Made by a program: the position numbers and the translations under genes. Source: Marivibrio sp040218065 (GTDB taxonomy: Bacteria > Pseudomonadota > Alphaproteobacteria > UBA8366 > Aestuariispiraceae). Taken from it: 64,000 bases of DNA. The notes beneath the pieces were generated by a model that was not told where the DNA came from, did not search any database, and worked only from the letters and a program-made list of their open reading frames with translations. Positions 50,275 to 59,456 of the stretch are shown one piece after another; position 1 is the first letter of the stretch; every line of letters starts with the position of its first letter. The DNA lies in assembly GCF_040218065.1 (NCBI RefSeq), contig NZ_JAVJQE010000004.1, forward strand, positions 124,001 through 188,000, given 5' to 3'.

Positions 50275-50621
50275 GGGACGATCGTGAAATATTTCACCAC
50301 CCGTTCCTCTTGGCGCCAGACGCCGCGAAAGCCCTTCGGCAACAGAAACGCCGCGCCGGGGCCGAAAACCTGGCTTGCGCCGTCCGGGTAGTCGAGGGCG
50401 ACGGTTCCCTCGATCAGGACCATGAATTCGTCGACCGGATAGGACTCGTAGGCCTCCTCGTAGGCGCCCGCCTCCCATGCGCCGACCCGAACGCCGGTGG
50501 ACGGGCGCTCGATCAGCGCGCGTTCGCGCTCATCAGGCGCCGCGCCGCCCGCGCGGACGGCCTTCTCGCCGATTTCGGCGAGGAACGTGTCGGGGTCGTC
50601 TATTCGCACGGCTCGCATCAT
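50271..50621 (-). CDS. Cupin-domain protein (EutQ/DUF861-like)
   Basis: 116 residues (ATGATG at 50621/50618). Cupin barrel: GVRVGAWEAGAYEEAYESYPVDEFMVLIEGTVALDYPDGASQVFGPGAAFLLPKGFRGVWRQEERVVKYFTIV, typical of the ethanolamine EutQ-like/DUF861 group, which often lacks a full metal site. Role unknown; coupled to the PLP enzyme by a four-base overlap. Confidence 0.83.
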   Translation of the reverse strand: MMRAVRIDDPDTFLAEIGEKAVRAGGAAPDERERALIERPSTGVRVGAWEAGAYEEAYESYPVDEFMVLIEGTVALDYPDGASQVFGPGAAFLLPKGFRGVWRQEERVVKYFTIVP

Positions 50622-50639
50622 CGTCGTCGCTCCACCCCC

Positions 50640-51797
50640 TTAGGCGCGCATCCGCGCGCGATCCTTATCGATGAACGGGATTTCCGCGGGTATGGCGGCT
50701 ACCGGCCCGGCCGGCGAAAGGAGTTCGAACGACGTGGCCTCGTCGATCGTCGCCGCATCCAGCATCGCCAGGCCGATCCAGCGATCAAGGGCGGGGGAGT
50801 AGACGACGACCGAGGCGGCGCCGATCGGCGCCTGATCGCGCCGCGCGGGCCACGGCGACTCGAACGGCGCGCTCGGCGCGTCCTCCAACAGAAGGCCGGT
50901 CAGGCGCCGCGCCAAAGGCGCGCCCGCCAGGCGGCGCAGCGCCGACCGCCCGACGAAGTCATGCGGTTTGTCGAGGTCGACGAGCCGGCCGAGCCCGACA
51001 TGGTAGGGCGTATCGGCTTCGGCGAAGTCGGTGCCGTAATTGAGGATTCCCGCCTCCACCCGCCGCATCTCGGAGGACGCCGTGACGTTCAACCCGAAAG
51101 CACGTCCGGCCTCCAGCAGGCGATCCCAAAGCGCTCCCGCTTTGTCGTTGTCCCGCAGATAGATCTCGAAGCCGAGCTCGCCGCTCCAGCCCGTCCGGGT
51201 TACGATGAGCGGAACGCCGTCCACCGTCGCCTCGAGGAAGCGATAGACTTTCAGATCCGCGATCCCGGGGACGCCGAAGGCCTGCAACACCGCGCGCGAG
51301 CGCGGACCCTGCAGTTGCAGCGGCGAGACTTCGGTCTGGAAGATCTCGGCCCGGAACCCGCGGCCGACCGCCAGCCCGCGCAGCCAATCGGCCGAGCCGC
51401 TGAGCCAGAACCGATCTTCGGCCAATTTCAACAGCACGGAATCGAAGACGAGCCCGCCGTCCTCGTTCGTGCAGACGATGTAGCGACAAGCCCCGACCGT
51501 CACGCGTGAGAGGTCCCGCGGCTGCGCCCATTCGAGGAAGGCGGCCGCATCCGGTCCGCGCACCTCGATCGGGCTTTCGGCGGGCACGTCCCAAAGGCTC
51601 GCGCGCTCGGTGATCGCCTCGTATTCGGCGAGCGGCGAGGCGTACTGGATCGGATAATAGGCGCCTTCGGCGACGGAGAACCTGGTGCATCCCGCCTCCA
51701 GCGTCTTCTCGAAGAAGGGGGACTTCCGAATCCAGTAGTCGAAGGCGGGCGCGACGAGGTCGCCCGTCGGAAGACTCGGTTTCGGCGAAGCGGTCAT
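50640..51797 (-). CDS. Aminomethyltransferase-family (GcvT-like) folate-dependent demethylase
   Basis: 385 residues from ATG 51797; an upstream ATG at 51815 would overlap the Rieske gene. GCV_T domain: YYPIQYASPLAEYEAITERASLWDVPAESPIEVRGPDAAAFLEWAQPRDLS, with VTRTGWSGELGFEIYL and YHVGLGRLVDLDKPHDFVGRSAL near the end. Stand-alone members include DmdA and other O-/S-/N-demethylases that pass methyl groups to tetrahydrofolate. Four bases after the Rieske stop. Confidence 0.87.
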   Translation of the reverse strand: MTASPKPSLPTGDLVAPAFDYWIRKSPFFEKTLEAGCTRFSVAEGAYYPIQYASPLAEYEAITERASLWDVPAESPIEVRGPDAAAFLEWAQPRDLSRVTVGACRYIVCTNEDGGLVFDSVLLKLAEDRFWLSGSADWLRGLAVGRGFRAEIFQTEVSPLQLQGPRSRAVLQAFGVPGIADLKVYRFLEATVDGVPLIVTRTGWSGELGFEIYLRDNDKAGALWDRLLEAGRAFGLNVTASSEMRRVEAGILNYGTDFAEADTPYHVGLGRLVDLDKPHDFVGRSALRRLAGAPLARRLTGLLLEDAPSAPFESPWPARRDQAPIGAASVVVYSPALDRWIGLAMLDAATIDEATSFELLSPAGPVAAIPAEIPFIDKDRARMRA

Positions 51798-51801
51798 GGC
51801 G

Positions 51802-52947
51802 TCAGTCTCCCTCATTCAGCGCCGCAAGCACATTCGCGTGGAAGGCCTGCACGAGATGCTCGCTCAGAGGACCTGTGGCGGGATCGATCATGTAGCGGCC
51901 GCCGCGAAATCCGTGAGAGCGCAATCCTTGCTGGGTCGAGACGTTCAAGCCCACGTCCTCGGGCCCCAATTGGTCGGCGATCCACACGACGCTCGCCTGG
52001 TCTAGCGCTGTGTCTTCGCCGTCATCGCGGTAGAAGGCGACCCGCAGCAACGACTCTTCCGGGCCCAGGGGTAGAATGACGAAGGCGCCCACGTAGGCCG
52101 AGAAAGGAAGGCGGAAGAAGGTCGTGAAAGGCCAAGCCGTCAAATTGACGAAGGTCGGATAGCGCTCGCGCGCCGCCTCGCTCACCGGCGCGCCGTAGGC
52201 GCTTTGCGCCGTCTGGGCGGCCGGCGCGGTGTAACGCCACCACGAGCCCATCGGCGTGAACTCGAACGCGTCGAGTTCGATCGCATTGGCCAGCGCCCGG
52301 TGTTCGGGACCGGAGAACTGGAGGTGATAGGCTTCGATGTTGTTGTCCATGACGATCTTCCAATTGGCCGCGATCGTCGTTTCGCAGGCATGTGTCGGCT
52401 GCAGCCTGTCCACGTCCGGCAGGAGGCGGCGAAGCTCCGCCTCAAAGCCGTCCATGCGCTTGGCGAGGGGCGACGCTTCGGGGTCCAGGTTGAAGAAGAC
52501 GAAGCCGCCGACCTCTTCGACCTGCACCGGCGGGATGTCGTACCGAGAGCGGTCGAACGCTCCGACCTGCTCTTGGCGCGGCGCGTGGCGCAATCTCCCG
52601 GCCTCATCGTAGGACCAGCAGTGATAGCCGCAGGTAAAGCTGCGTTTGCCGCGTCCAGATCGTTCCGCGACAAGCCGGTTCCCGCGATGCTGACACACAT
52701 TATGGAAGCCGCGGAGACGGCCGTCGCGCCCGCGCGTCAGCACGACGCTTTGGTCGAGCAGATCGCAGACGATGAAATCACCGGGCTCGGCGAGCTCGCT
52801 GATATGGCCCGCGAAGCACCATTCGCGGAAGAAAATGCGGTCTCGCTCCCGGTCGAAGATGTCTCCATCGAAGTAGTGCGCGGGGGAAAGGTGCAGGCGC
52901 TGATACCCGGCCTCGGACAAGGCGGGCGTTGCTGCCGTGCCTGACAT
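51802..52947 (-). CDS. Rieske oxygenase alpha subunit (second copy, quaternary-amine type)
   Basis: 381 residues from ATG 52947 (CGGGAGGAC upstream). Rieske centre Cys85-x-His87 (NVCQHRGN) and Cys106-x2-His109 (CGYHCW). Catalytic iron site MDNNIEAYHLQFSGPEH with His208 and His216. First gene of the minus-strand operon. About one-third of positions look alike to the copy at 19534, so a different substrate is likely. No reductase partner nearby. Confidence 0.9.
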   Translation of the reverse strand: MSGTAATPALSEAGYQRLHLSPAHYFDGDIFDRERDRIFFREWCFAGHISELAEPGDFIVCDLLDQSVVLTRGRDGRLRGFHNVCQHRGNRLVAERSGRGKRSFTCGYHCWSYDEAGRLRHAPRQEQVGAFDRSRYDIPPVQVEEVGGFVFFNLDPEASPLAKRMDGFEAELRRLLPDVDRLQPTHACETTIAANWKIVMDNNIEAYHLQFSGPEHRALANAIELDAFEFTPMGSWWRYTAPAAQTAQSAYGAPVSEAARERYPTFVNLTAWPFTTFFRLPFSAYVGAFVILPLGPEESLLRVAFYRDDGEDTALDQASVVWIADQLGPEDVGLNVSTQQGLRSHGFRGGRYMIDPATGPLSEHLVQAFHANVLAALNEGD

Positions 52948-53142
52948 GGCGTCCTCCCGTCTGGCGATTGGTTCTCTCTCGTCGCGGCCGATCATGACGG
53001 AGCGCCGGCGCGGCGCTTGATCGAATGCGCCAAACTTTGTCGCAGTCCCGGGGCGTGGCGGGAAGGCGAGAGGTACGGCTTTGTCCGACGGCGCCGTCGA
53101 GATAGGTGCTTCTCCGTCGACAATCGCAAGAAGGAGAAACCC

Positions 53143-53499
53143 ATGAAGCGACTGCTTGCCGGATTGGCCCTGACCCTCATCGCCGCGTCGAGCGCGGCGG
53201 CCGACGATCACTTGGCGAGCGGCGCGGAGATCCGCGCGGCGATCAGCGGCAACACCGTTCAAGGCTCCATGATCGACGCCGGCGCCTATACGGAGTTCTA
53301 CGCCGCCGACGAGACGATCAAGGGCGACGGCTATACTGGCGCGTGGTCCGTCGACGGCGATCGGATGTGCTTTGCTTATGGCGAGGATCCCGCCACCTGC
53401 TGGAGCGTCGCGATCGACGGCGACCAGGTGACGTGGGTGAAGGACGGCGAGACGGACGGAACGGGCACGATCGTCCCCGGAAACCCGAACGACTTCTGA
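53143..53499 (+). CDS. Small secreted protein of unknown function
   Basis: 118 residues from ATG 53143 (AAGGAGAA upstream). Signal peptide of about 21 residues (KRLLAGLALTLIAASSAAA-DDH). Mature part ~95 residues with repeated Gly/Asp turns, MCFAYGEDPATCW (two Cys, likely a disulfide) and a small beta-barrel look, as in the DUF995-like group. Divergent from the Rieske operon; followed by a strong terminator. Function unknown. Confidence 0.75.
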   Translation: MKRLLAGLALTLIAASSAAADDHLASGAEIRAAISGNTVQGSMIDAGAYTEFYAADETIKGDGYTGAWSVDGDRMCFAYGEDPATCWSVAIDGDQVTWVKDGETDGTGTIVPGNPNDF

Positions 53500-53521
53500 T
53501 CAGCGCGCCGCATTACGCGGG

Positions 53522-53558
53522 ACGGCCGGGCGGCGACCGATCGCCCGGCCGTTTTTTT
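53522..53558 (+). terminator. Rho-independent terminator
   Basis: An 11-bp stem, ACGGCCGGGCG (53522-53532) with CGCCCGGCCGT (53542-53552), 9-base loop, then seven T residues (53552-53558). The clearest intrinsic terminator in the window. Confidence 0.9.
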
Positions 53559-53714
53559 CGATAACACAGGCTCCATGACGCAGACGGCGCGGAGAAGCCG
53601 GCGCCATGCGCGCGCTGGAACGCCCGAAGAGAGATCTGTCGGGAAAAGGATCTTGTCTTGTCGACGGCCCGTTCTCCCGGCGGAGACCTTTCCAAGGAAC
53701 GGTTTAAATGAGAA

Positions 53715-53741
53715 TGAGAATGCGTCGCATTGACATTCTCA
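53715..53741. promoter_or_regulatory. Iron-type operator before the imelysin operon
   Basis: TGAGAATG (53715-53722) and CATTCTCA (53734-53741) enclose AATGCG-T-CGCATT (53719-53731), a perfect 6-1-6 palindrome. 58 bases before the imelysin start. Fits a Fur-type site; the TGCG/CGCA half-sites recall the other boxes. Confidence 0.65.
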
Positions 53742-53798
53742 AGCGAAACGCCCACGCTCCGACCGTCTGAAACATCGTGAATGATCAGGAGTCATCTT

Positions 53799-55061
53799 AT
53801 GAACAAGCGAAGCGGACTGATGACGGCGCTCGCCGTCGCCGCCGCGCTCGGCGCAGGCCCGGCAGTCGCCGCGGAGCCGGCCTCGGTCGTCGAAACCTAC
53901 GCCGACATCGCGCACGCCAAGTACCAGGATTCGCTGGAGACCGCGCGCGCCCTCGGCGAGAAGGTGGACGCGCTTTTGGCCGAGCCGAACGCACTCACGC
54001 TGGCCGCGGCCCGCGAGGCCTGGCGCGCCGCCCGCGTTCCTTACCAGCAGACCGAGGTCTATCGCTTCGGCAACGTCATCGTCGACGAGTGGGAGGGCAA
54101 GGTGAACGCCTGGCCGCTCGACGAGGGGATGATCGACTATGTGGCGCGCGACTTCTACGGCGACATGTCGGACGCCAACCGCTACTACACCGCCAACGTG
54201 ATCGCCAATGAGCAGCTGCAGCTGAGCGGCCGGACGATCGACGCCTCCGTCATCGACGCCAGCCTGCTGCAGGATGAACTGCATGAGGTCGACGGGATCG
54301 AGGCCAACGTCGCGACCGGCTATCACGCGATCGAGTTCCTGCTGTGGGGGCAGGATCTGAACGGCGTCGAGCCCGGCGCCGGCGCCCGTCCCGCCACCGA
54401 CTTCGACCTGGAGAACTGCACCCACGGCCATTGCGATCGGCGCGGCGAATACCTCGAGGCGGCGACCGACCTGCTGATCTCCGACCTCGAATGGATCACC
54501 GCCCAGTGGGCCGAGGGCGGCGAAGCCCGGGCCGCTGTGGTCGACGATCCGGCCTCCGGCCTCGTGGCCATGCTGACCGGCATGGGCAGCCTCAGCTACG
54601 GCGAGCTGGCGGGCGAGCGCATGAAGCTCGGCCTCATGCTGCACGATCCGGAGGAGGAGCACGACTGCTTCTCGGACAACACACACTACTCGCACTATTA
54701 CAACGCGGTCGGGATGCGGAACGTCTTTCACGGCCGGTATGTCGGGCCGGACGGCGCCGTGACGGAAGGGCCGGGTCTTGCGGACCTTCTGCCGGAGGCG
54801 GAGCGGAACGCGCTCGCCGCCGCGCTCGACAATTCCGTCGCGCACATGCAGGTGCTGGTCGATGAGGCCATGGCGGGGCGTCCCTACGACGTGCTGCTGG
54901 CGCCCGGCAACGCCGACGGCAACGCCAAGATCGACGCCGCGGTGACCAGCCTGCTGACCCAGACCAAGGCGATCGAGCGGGCCGCCGCCGCGCTGCAGGT
55001 CGAAGGCGTCGGCATCGAGGGGTCGGACAGCCTCGACGACCCGGCCGCCGTCATGCAGTGA
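53799..55061 (+). CDS. Imelysin family protein (iron-regulated protein A type)
   Basis: 420 residues from ATG 53799 (CAGGAG upstream). Signal peptide of about 25 residues (ends AVAA-EPAS). Imelysin core with GxHxxE: GYHAIE at 174-179 (His176, Glu179), plus HDCFSDNTHYSHYYNAVGMRNVFHGRYVG. Periplasmic iron-handling protein related to EfeO/IrpA. First gene of the operon. Confidence 0.92.
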   Translation: MNKRSGLMTALAVAAALGAGPAVAAEPASVVETYADIAHAKYQDSLETARALGEKVDALLAEPNALTLAAAREAWRAARVPYQQTEVYRFGNVIVDEWEGKVNAWPLDEGMIDYVARDFYGDMSDANRYYTANVIANEQLQLSGRTIDASVIDASLLQDELHEVDGIEANVATGYHAIEFLLWGQDLNGVEPGAGARPATDFDLENCTHGHCDRRGEYLEAATDLLISDLEWITAQWAEGGEARAAVVDDPASGLVAMLTGMGSLSYGELAGERMKLGLMLHDPEEEHDCFSDNTHYSHYYNAVGMRNVFHGRYVGPDGAVTEGPGLADLLPEAERNALAAALDNSVAHMQVLVDEAMAGRPYDVLLAPGNADGNAKIDAAVTSLLTQTKAIERAAAALQVEGVGIEGSDSLDDPAAVMQ

Positions 55062-55156
55062 GTCTGCCGATCGGCGGGCGTACGCGACCTTGGGCCGCGG
55101 TCGCCCGCCGACTGAAGCGTTGATTGCGGCGGCCGGCGCGCGCTAGGGGACGCCTT

Positions 55157-56647
55157 ATGCTGATGAGATTGGTGAAGTTCTCTCCGTGGGCGATCGTCGC
55201 CGCGCTGGCTTTGAGTGCGGTCTGGCTTGTCCAGTATGTCGTCGCTGAGGCCGCCCAGCCTCTGCCGATAGCGGTTTTCGAGCCGGGCGAGGATCGTCCG
55301 GGCGGGGCGGCGACCAGCGACAAAGCGCTCGATCGGAACGCTTTCTCGCATTCCAGCGCGAACATGCCGTTCGAGAGGGAGCTCGACTTCAAGATCGGCA
55401 ACGGGTTCTTCAAGCGGATCTGGGGCTCCGCGCCGTCTTCGACGCAGGCGGCGGATGGGCTCGGACCGATCTTCAACGCAAAGGCCTGTCAGCGCTGCCA
55501 TCTGAAGGACGGCCGCGGCCATCCGCCGGCCGGCAATTATCCGGACGACACGGCCGTCAGCATGTTCCTTCGCCTCTCGATCCCGCCGCAGACCGAGGAG
55601 GATCGCCGGCTGCTCGCCGAAGGGCGCGTCAACGTCATCAAGGAGCCGACATACGGCGGCCAGCTGCAGGACTTCTCGGTCGCCGGCGTCCCGGCCGAAG
55701 GGCGCATGCATATCGAGTATGAGGAGATCCCCGTCACCCTGGCCGACGGCGAGACGGTTTCTTTGCGCGCGCCGACCTACAGCGCGACCGACCTTGGCTA
55801 CGGACCGATGGATGAGGACGTCATGCTCTCTCCGCGCATCGCGCCGCAGATGATCGGCCTCGGCCTGCTCGAACTCATTCCGGAGGCGGCTATCCGCGCC
55901 CAGGCCGATCCGGACGACGCGGACGGGGACGGGATTTCCGGCCGGCCTAACGAAGTCTGGAGCCATAAGCACGAGCGTCTCGCGCTCGGCCGCTTCGGCT
56001 GGAAGGCGGGCGCGCCGTCGATCGACGAGCAGACCCAGAGCGCCTTCAACGGGGACATCGGCATCTCGGTCCCGCTGTTTCCCGACGCCTACGGCGACTG
56101 CACGGCGGCGCAGGACCCCTGCCGCGCCGCGCCGAGCGGCGCCACAGAGCGCTACGCGAACCTGGAAGCGCACGGACAGATCGTCGATCTGGTGCGGTTC
56201 TATTCCCAGAACCTCGCCGTCCCGGCGCGCCGCAATCCGAAGGACCCGCAGGTGTTGGCGGGCAAGAAGCTGTTTGCTGACGCCGGCTGCGCGGCCTGCC
56301 ACACGCCGCGCTGGACGACCGCCGCCTCCGCGGAGAATCCCTGGCTCGGCGAGCAGACGATCTGGCCCTACACCGATCTGCTGCTGCACGACATGGGCGA
56401 GGGGCTGGCCGACAACCGGCCCGAAGGCCGCGCCAACGGGCGGGAGTGGCGCACCGCCCCGCTCTGGGGGATCGGCCTGACGGAGGCGGTGAACGGCCAC
56501 ACCAACTTCCTGCATGACGGGCGGGCGCGCAGCCTGCTGGAGGCGATCCTGTGGCACGGCGGCGAGGCGGAGCCGTCGCGCGAGGCCGTCCGCGCGATGA
56601 CGACAGAGGAGCGGGAGGCGTTGCTGGCCTTCTTGAACTCGCTATGA
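55157..56647 (+). CDS. Di-haem oxidoreductase (DUF1111, putative thiol oxidoreductase)
   Basis: 496 residues from ATG 55157. An N-terminal hydrophobic segment (IVAALALSAVWLVQYVV) serves as signal or anchor. Two c-type heme sites: CQRCH at 111-115 and CAACH at 378-382, with many acidic loops (DPDDADGDGISGRPNEV). Periplasmic electron-transfer enzyme of the DUF1111 family, usually beside imelysins. Stop overlaps the next start by four bases. Confidence 0.9.
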   Translation: MLMRLVKFSPWAIVAALALSAVWLVQYVVAEAAQPLPIAVFEPGEDRPGGAATSDKALDRNAFSHSSANMPFERELDFKIGNGFFKRIWGSAPSSTQAADGLGPIFNAKACQRCHLKDGRGHPPAGNYPDDTAVSMFLRLSIPPQTEEDRRLLAEGRVNVIKEPTYGGQLQDFSVAGVPAEGRMHIEYEEIPVTLADGETVSLRAPTYSATDLGYGPMDEDVMLSPRIAPQMIGLGLLELIPEAAIRAQADPDDADGDGISGRPNEVWSHKHERLALGRFGWKAGAPSIDEQTQSAFNGDIGISVPLFPDAYGDCTAAQDPCRAAPSGATERYANLEAHGQIVDLVRFYSQNLAVPARRNPKDPQVLAGKKLFADAGCAACHTPRWTTAASAENPWLGEQTIWPYTDLLLHDMGEGLADNRPEGRANGREWRTAPLWGIGLTEAVNGHTNFLHDGRARSLLEAILWHGGEAEPSREAVRAMTTEEREALLAFLNSL

Positions 56648-57747
56648 GGCGTCGGGCGTTTCTGGCCGGCGCGCTGGCGCTGCCGGGGGCTTGGTCGCTG
56701 AGCCGCTTGGCGCGGGCGGAGACCGCGGCGAACCCGTCGTCCGATCTCGCCCTGCGCATCGCCCAGGCGGCGATCGATCGGGTGCTGATCCCGGACTATC
56801 AGGTCTTCGCTGAAACGGCCGCCGCCTTCGCCGAGACGGCCGACGCGCCGGGCGCCGCGCTCCATGATCTGCGCGCCGGCTATCACGCCGCGATGGACGC
56901 CTGGCAGGCGGTGCAGGCGGTCCGGATCGGGCCGATCGCGGAGGAGGAGCGGCATTTCCGCGTCCAGTTCTGGCCGGACAAGCGCAACCTGACCGCTCGG
57001 CATCTCGGCCGCTTCATCGCCGCCGCCGACGAGGAGGCGTTGGCGCCGGAGCGCTTCGCCGCCTATTCCATCGCGGTGCAGGGCTTCCCCGCCTTGGAGC
57101 GGCTGTTGTTCGAGGACGCCGACACGCTGTCGACCGCGGGGGAGGAAGCCGACTTCCGCCGCCGCCTGGTCGCCGCGATCGCCCGCAATCTGGCCGCGAT
57201 CGGCGCGGCCGTCATGGAAGAGTGGCCCGCGCATCGCACGGCCATGCTGAACCCCGGCCCGGACAATGCGGCCTACCGCGATGCGGGCGAGGTGCTGCGC
57301 GCGTTGCACGGCGCCCTCGCCGGCGGGCTGGAGGCTGCGATCCTGCTTAAGCTCAACCCCGTGCTGGGCGACCGGCCGGAGGCGATGCGCCCGCGGCTCG
57401 CTGAAAGCTGGCGGGCCGATCGGTCGCTGCGCAACCTGTCGATCAATCTTGCGGCCGCGCGGCGCCTGTTCTACGGCGCGGGGGCCGATCCGCACAGCAT
57501 GGCGGCGGTCTTGCGCGCCGCGCGTCAATCGGACGCGGCCGATCGCATCCAACGCGGGTTGCGCGACGCGGAAGCGCGGGCCGCGCGGATCGGCCCCGCC
57601 TTCGCCGATGCGCTGGCGCAGGAGGGCGGCTATGTCGATCTGGTGCTGCTGCGCGATCAGATCGCCTCCGCCCGCGGGGCGGTGGAGGGCGATCTCGCCG
57701 CCGCTTTGGGACTGACGATGGGGTTCAATGCGCTCGACGGGGATTGA
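56644..57747 (+). CDS. Imelysin family protein (second, divergent copy)
   Basis: 367 residues; ATG 56644 overlaps the DUF1111 stop (ATGA). Signal MRRRAFLAGALALPGAWSLS looks twin-arginine-like. Helical imelysin pattern (YHAAMDAWQAVQAVRIGPI, FRVQFWPDKRNLTARHLGRFIAAAD). The GxHxxE site reads GFPALE, so the His is missing; metal binding may differ from copy one. Confidence 0.87.
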   Translation: MRRRAFLAGALALPGAWSLSRLARAETAANPSSDLALRIAQAAIDRVLIPDYQVFAETAAAFAETADAPGAALHDLRAGYHAAMDAWQAVQAVRIGPIAEEERHFRVQFWPDKRNLTARHLGRFIAAADEEALAPERFAAYSIAVQGFPALERLLFEDADTLSTAGEEADFRRRLVAAIARNLAAIGAAVMEEWPAHRTAMLNPGPDNAAYRDAGEVLRALHGALAGGLEAAILLKLNPVLGDRPEAMRPRLAESWRADRSLRNLSINLAAARRLFYGAGADPHSMAAVLRAARQSDAADRIQRGLRDAEARAARIGPAFADALAQEGGYVDLVLLRDQIASARGAVEGDLAAALGLTMGFNALDGD

Positions 57748-58879
57748 TCGCCGGGCCCTGCTTCGCGGGCTGGCGGGGGCCGGGCTCGGCCTCAGCCTGG
57801 GCGCGCCGGCTTTCGCGGCGCCCGGCGACGGGCGGGCGCCAGGCCTTGTGATCGGCTGCGCGCGCGGCGCCGACGGTCGCGACCGGGCGGTGATCCTGGA
57901 CGGGGCCGGGCGTCTGACGCTCGACCACATTCTGCCGGGACGGGGGCATGGGCCGGCGCTGTCGGCGGATGGGCGGCTCGCGGCCGTGCCGGCGCGCCGG
58001 CCGGGGCGGTTCATCGCGCTCTTCGATCTCGGCGCCCCGCGCTTCCTCGGCCTGCTGGAAAGCCCGCCGGACCGGCATTTTCAAGGTCACGCCGTCTTCA
58101 CGGCGGATGCGCGGACGCTGGTCGCGACCGAAAACGATTTCGAGGCCGGGCGCGGCGTGCTGGGTCTGTGGGACGTGGCTGGCCGCCGCCGCATCGCCGA
58201 ACGCGACTGCGACGGCGCCGGGCCGCATCAGCTGCTCCTCGACCCCGGGGGCGGGAGCGTCACGGTCGCGAACGGCGGCATTCTCACCCACCCCGATCAC
58301 GGCCGCGCGAAGCTGAACCTCGCGACCATGCGGCCCAATCTGCGGCGCATCAGGTTGTCGGACGGACGGGTGCTGGCCGGCGCCGCGCTCGACCCAACCC
58401 TGCACAAGGTCAGCCTGCGCCATATGGACGCCGCGCCGGATGGAACCGTCATCGTCGGCGGCCAGGACGAGGGGAGGCCGGGCGGCGACGCCCCGCTCGC
58501 CGCCGTCTGGCCCGCCGGGGGCGGGGCCTTGTCCGTGGCGCCGCTCGGGCCGGCGGACACGCGGCGCCTGAAGCGGTATGTCGGCAGCGTCGCCGTCGAC
58601 CGACGCGGCCGCTTCGCCGCCCTCGCCAGTCCGCGCGGCGGGGTGGTGGTCGGTTTGGATCTGGCGCGCGGGACAGCCGTGGGCGCCGTCGCGGCGGCCG
58701 ACATCTGCGGCCTCGCCCGTGACGAGACGCGCGACGGCGGCTTCTTCGCCAGCAGCGGGACCGGGCGGCTCTATGCGCTGGATGTCGACGCAACGGGGCC
58801 GCGCCTGCGCAACCTGGCCGCTCCGCGCGCCGAAAGCGCTATGTGGGACAATCACCTGGCCGCCGGCCCGCGCGTTTGA
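57728..58879 (+). CDS. DUF1513 family protein (predicted periplasmic beta-propeller)
   Basis: 383 residues; starts 20 bases inside the imelysin gene. Twin-arginine signal (DRRALLRGLAGAGLGLSLGAPAFA). Repeating beta pattern (GRGHGPALSADGRLAAVPARRPGRFIALFDL, FQGHAVFTADARTLVATENDFEAGRGVLGLWD, GPHQLLLDPGGGSVTVANGGILTHPDHGR) as in DUF1513 proteins of imelysin operons. Last gene. Confidence 0.88.
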   Translation: MRSTGIDRRALLRGLAGAGLGLSLGAPAFAAPGDGRAPGLVIGCARGADGRDRAVILDGAGRLTLDHILPGRGHGPALSADGRLAAVPARRPGRFIALFDLGAPRFLGLLESPPDRHFQGHAVFTADARTLVATENDFEAGRGVLGLWDVAGRRRIAERDCDGAGPHQLLLDPGGGSVTVANGGILTHPDHGRAKLNLATMRPNLRRIRLSDGRVLAGAALDPTLHKVSLRHMDAAPDGTVIVGGQDEGRPGGDAPLAAVWPAGGGALSVAPLGPADTRRLKRYVGSVAVDRRGRFAALASPRGGVVVGLDLARGTAVGAVAAADICGLARDETRDGGFFASSGTGRLYALDVDATGPRLRNLAAPRAESAMWDNHLAAGPRV

Positions 58880-58999
58880 TCCATGGTCGACCTCGCCCGT
58901 TGCGCGCCCTTAGAAACTACGGCGCCGACGCCCCGCCGTCTCTCCACACATTCGGAAGAGCGCTCCCCCTACAATTGGCGACTTCCGATCGTGGCTATT

Positions 59000-59020
59000 C
59001 CCTGCCGATGGTCGGCAGGG
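59000..59020. terminator. Hairpin behind DUF1513
   Basis: CCCTGCCGA (59000-59008), loop TGG, TCGGCAGGG (59012-59020): 9-bp perfect stem, no T-run. Confidence 0.4.
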
Positions 59021-59066
59021 CTGCATGCGTCCGTTTCTGGGCCAAGAAGCGCCTTTCGCGTGAGAC

Positions 59067-59097
59067 GGGGTCGGGCGCGTGCGCCCCGCCCGACCCC
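59067..59097. terminator. Hairpin between convergent genes
   Basis: GGGGTCGGGCG (59067-59077) and CGCCCGACCCC (59087-59097), 9-base loop; 11-bp perfect stem just before the stop of the next minus-strand gene. Likely bidirectional terminator at the edge of the mobile region. Confidence 0.55.
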
Positions 59098-59108
59098 TGA
59101 TAAGGTGC

Positions 59109-59456
59109 TCAGAATTGGAATTCGTTCGCCAGGCGGCGGTTCTCCTCTCGCAGGGCTTCTAGGTACTCAGCGGCGGTCATGACCGCGTCATCCGCCAAGT
59201 CGAGAATCCAATTGATCCCGGCGCTCTCGAAGTCCGTCATGTAGAGTTCAAAGAACGCCACGCCCACGCCCAAGTCGATCTCCTCGCCGCGATGCATTAG
59301 GACAAAGGTAACGGCGGGGATCGTCAGATCGAAACGGGCTTCGATCTTGTTGCCCTCGAGTAGCGTGGAGAGCGCCTCAGAGCCGGTCCGCTCCTCGACC
59401 AGACTCGCTACGGTCATGGCGAAACGTGCGATCAGGCAGAAAATCGTCAACGTCAT
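59109..59456 (-). CDS. Hypothetical protein, 115 residues
   Basis: ATG 59456 with AAAGGA eight bases upstream (MTLTIFCLIARFAMTVASL); Met13 is an alternative start. No family recognised. It has a hydrophobic N-terminus and acidic C-terminal half (LALADDAVMTAAEYLEALREENRRL), possibly coiled. Lies in the less GC-extreme mobile region, upstream-adjacent to the relaxase on the same strand. Confidence 0.5.
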   Translation of the reverse strand: MTLTIFCLIARFAMTVASLVEERTGSEALSTLLEGNKIEARFDLTIPAVTFVLMHRGEEIDLGVGVAFFELYMTDFESAGINWILDLADDAVMTAAEYLEALREENRRLANEFQF

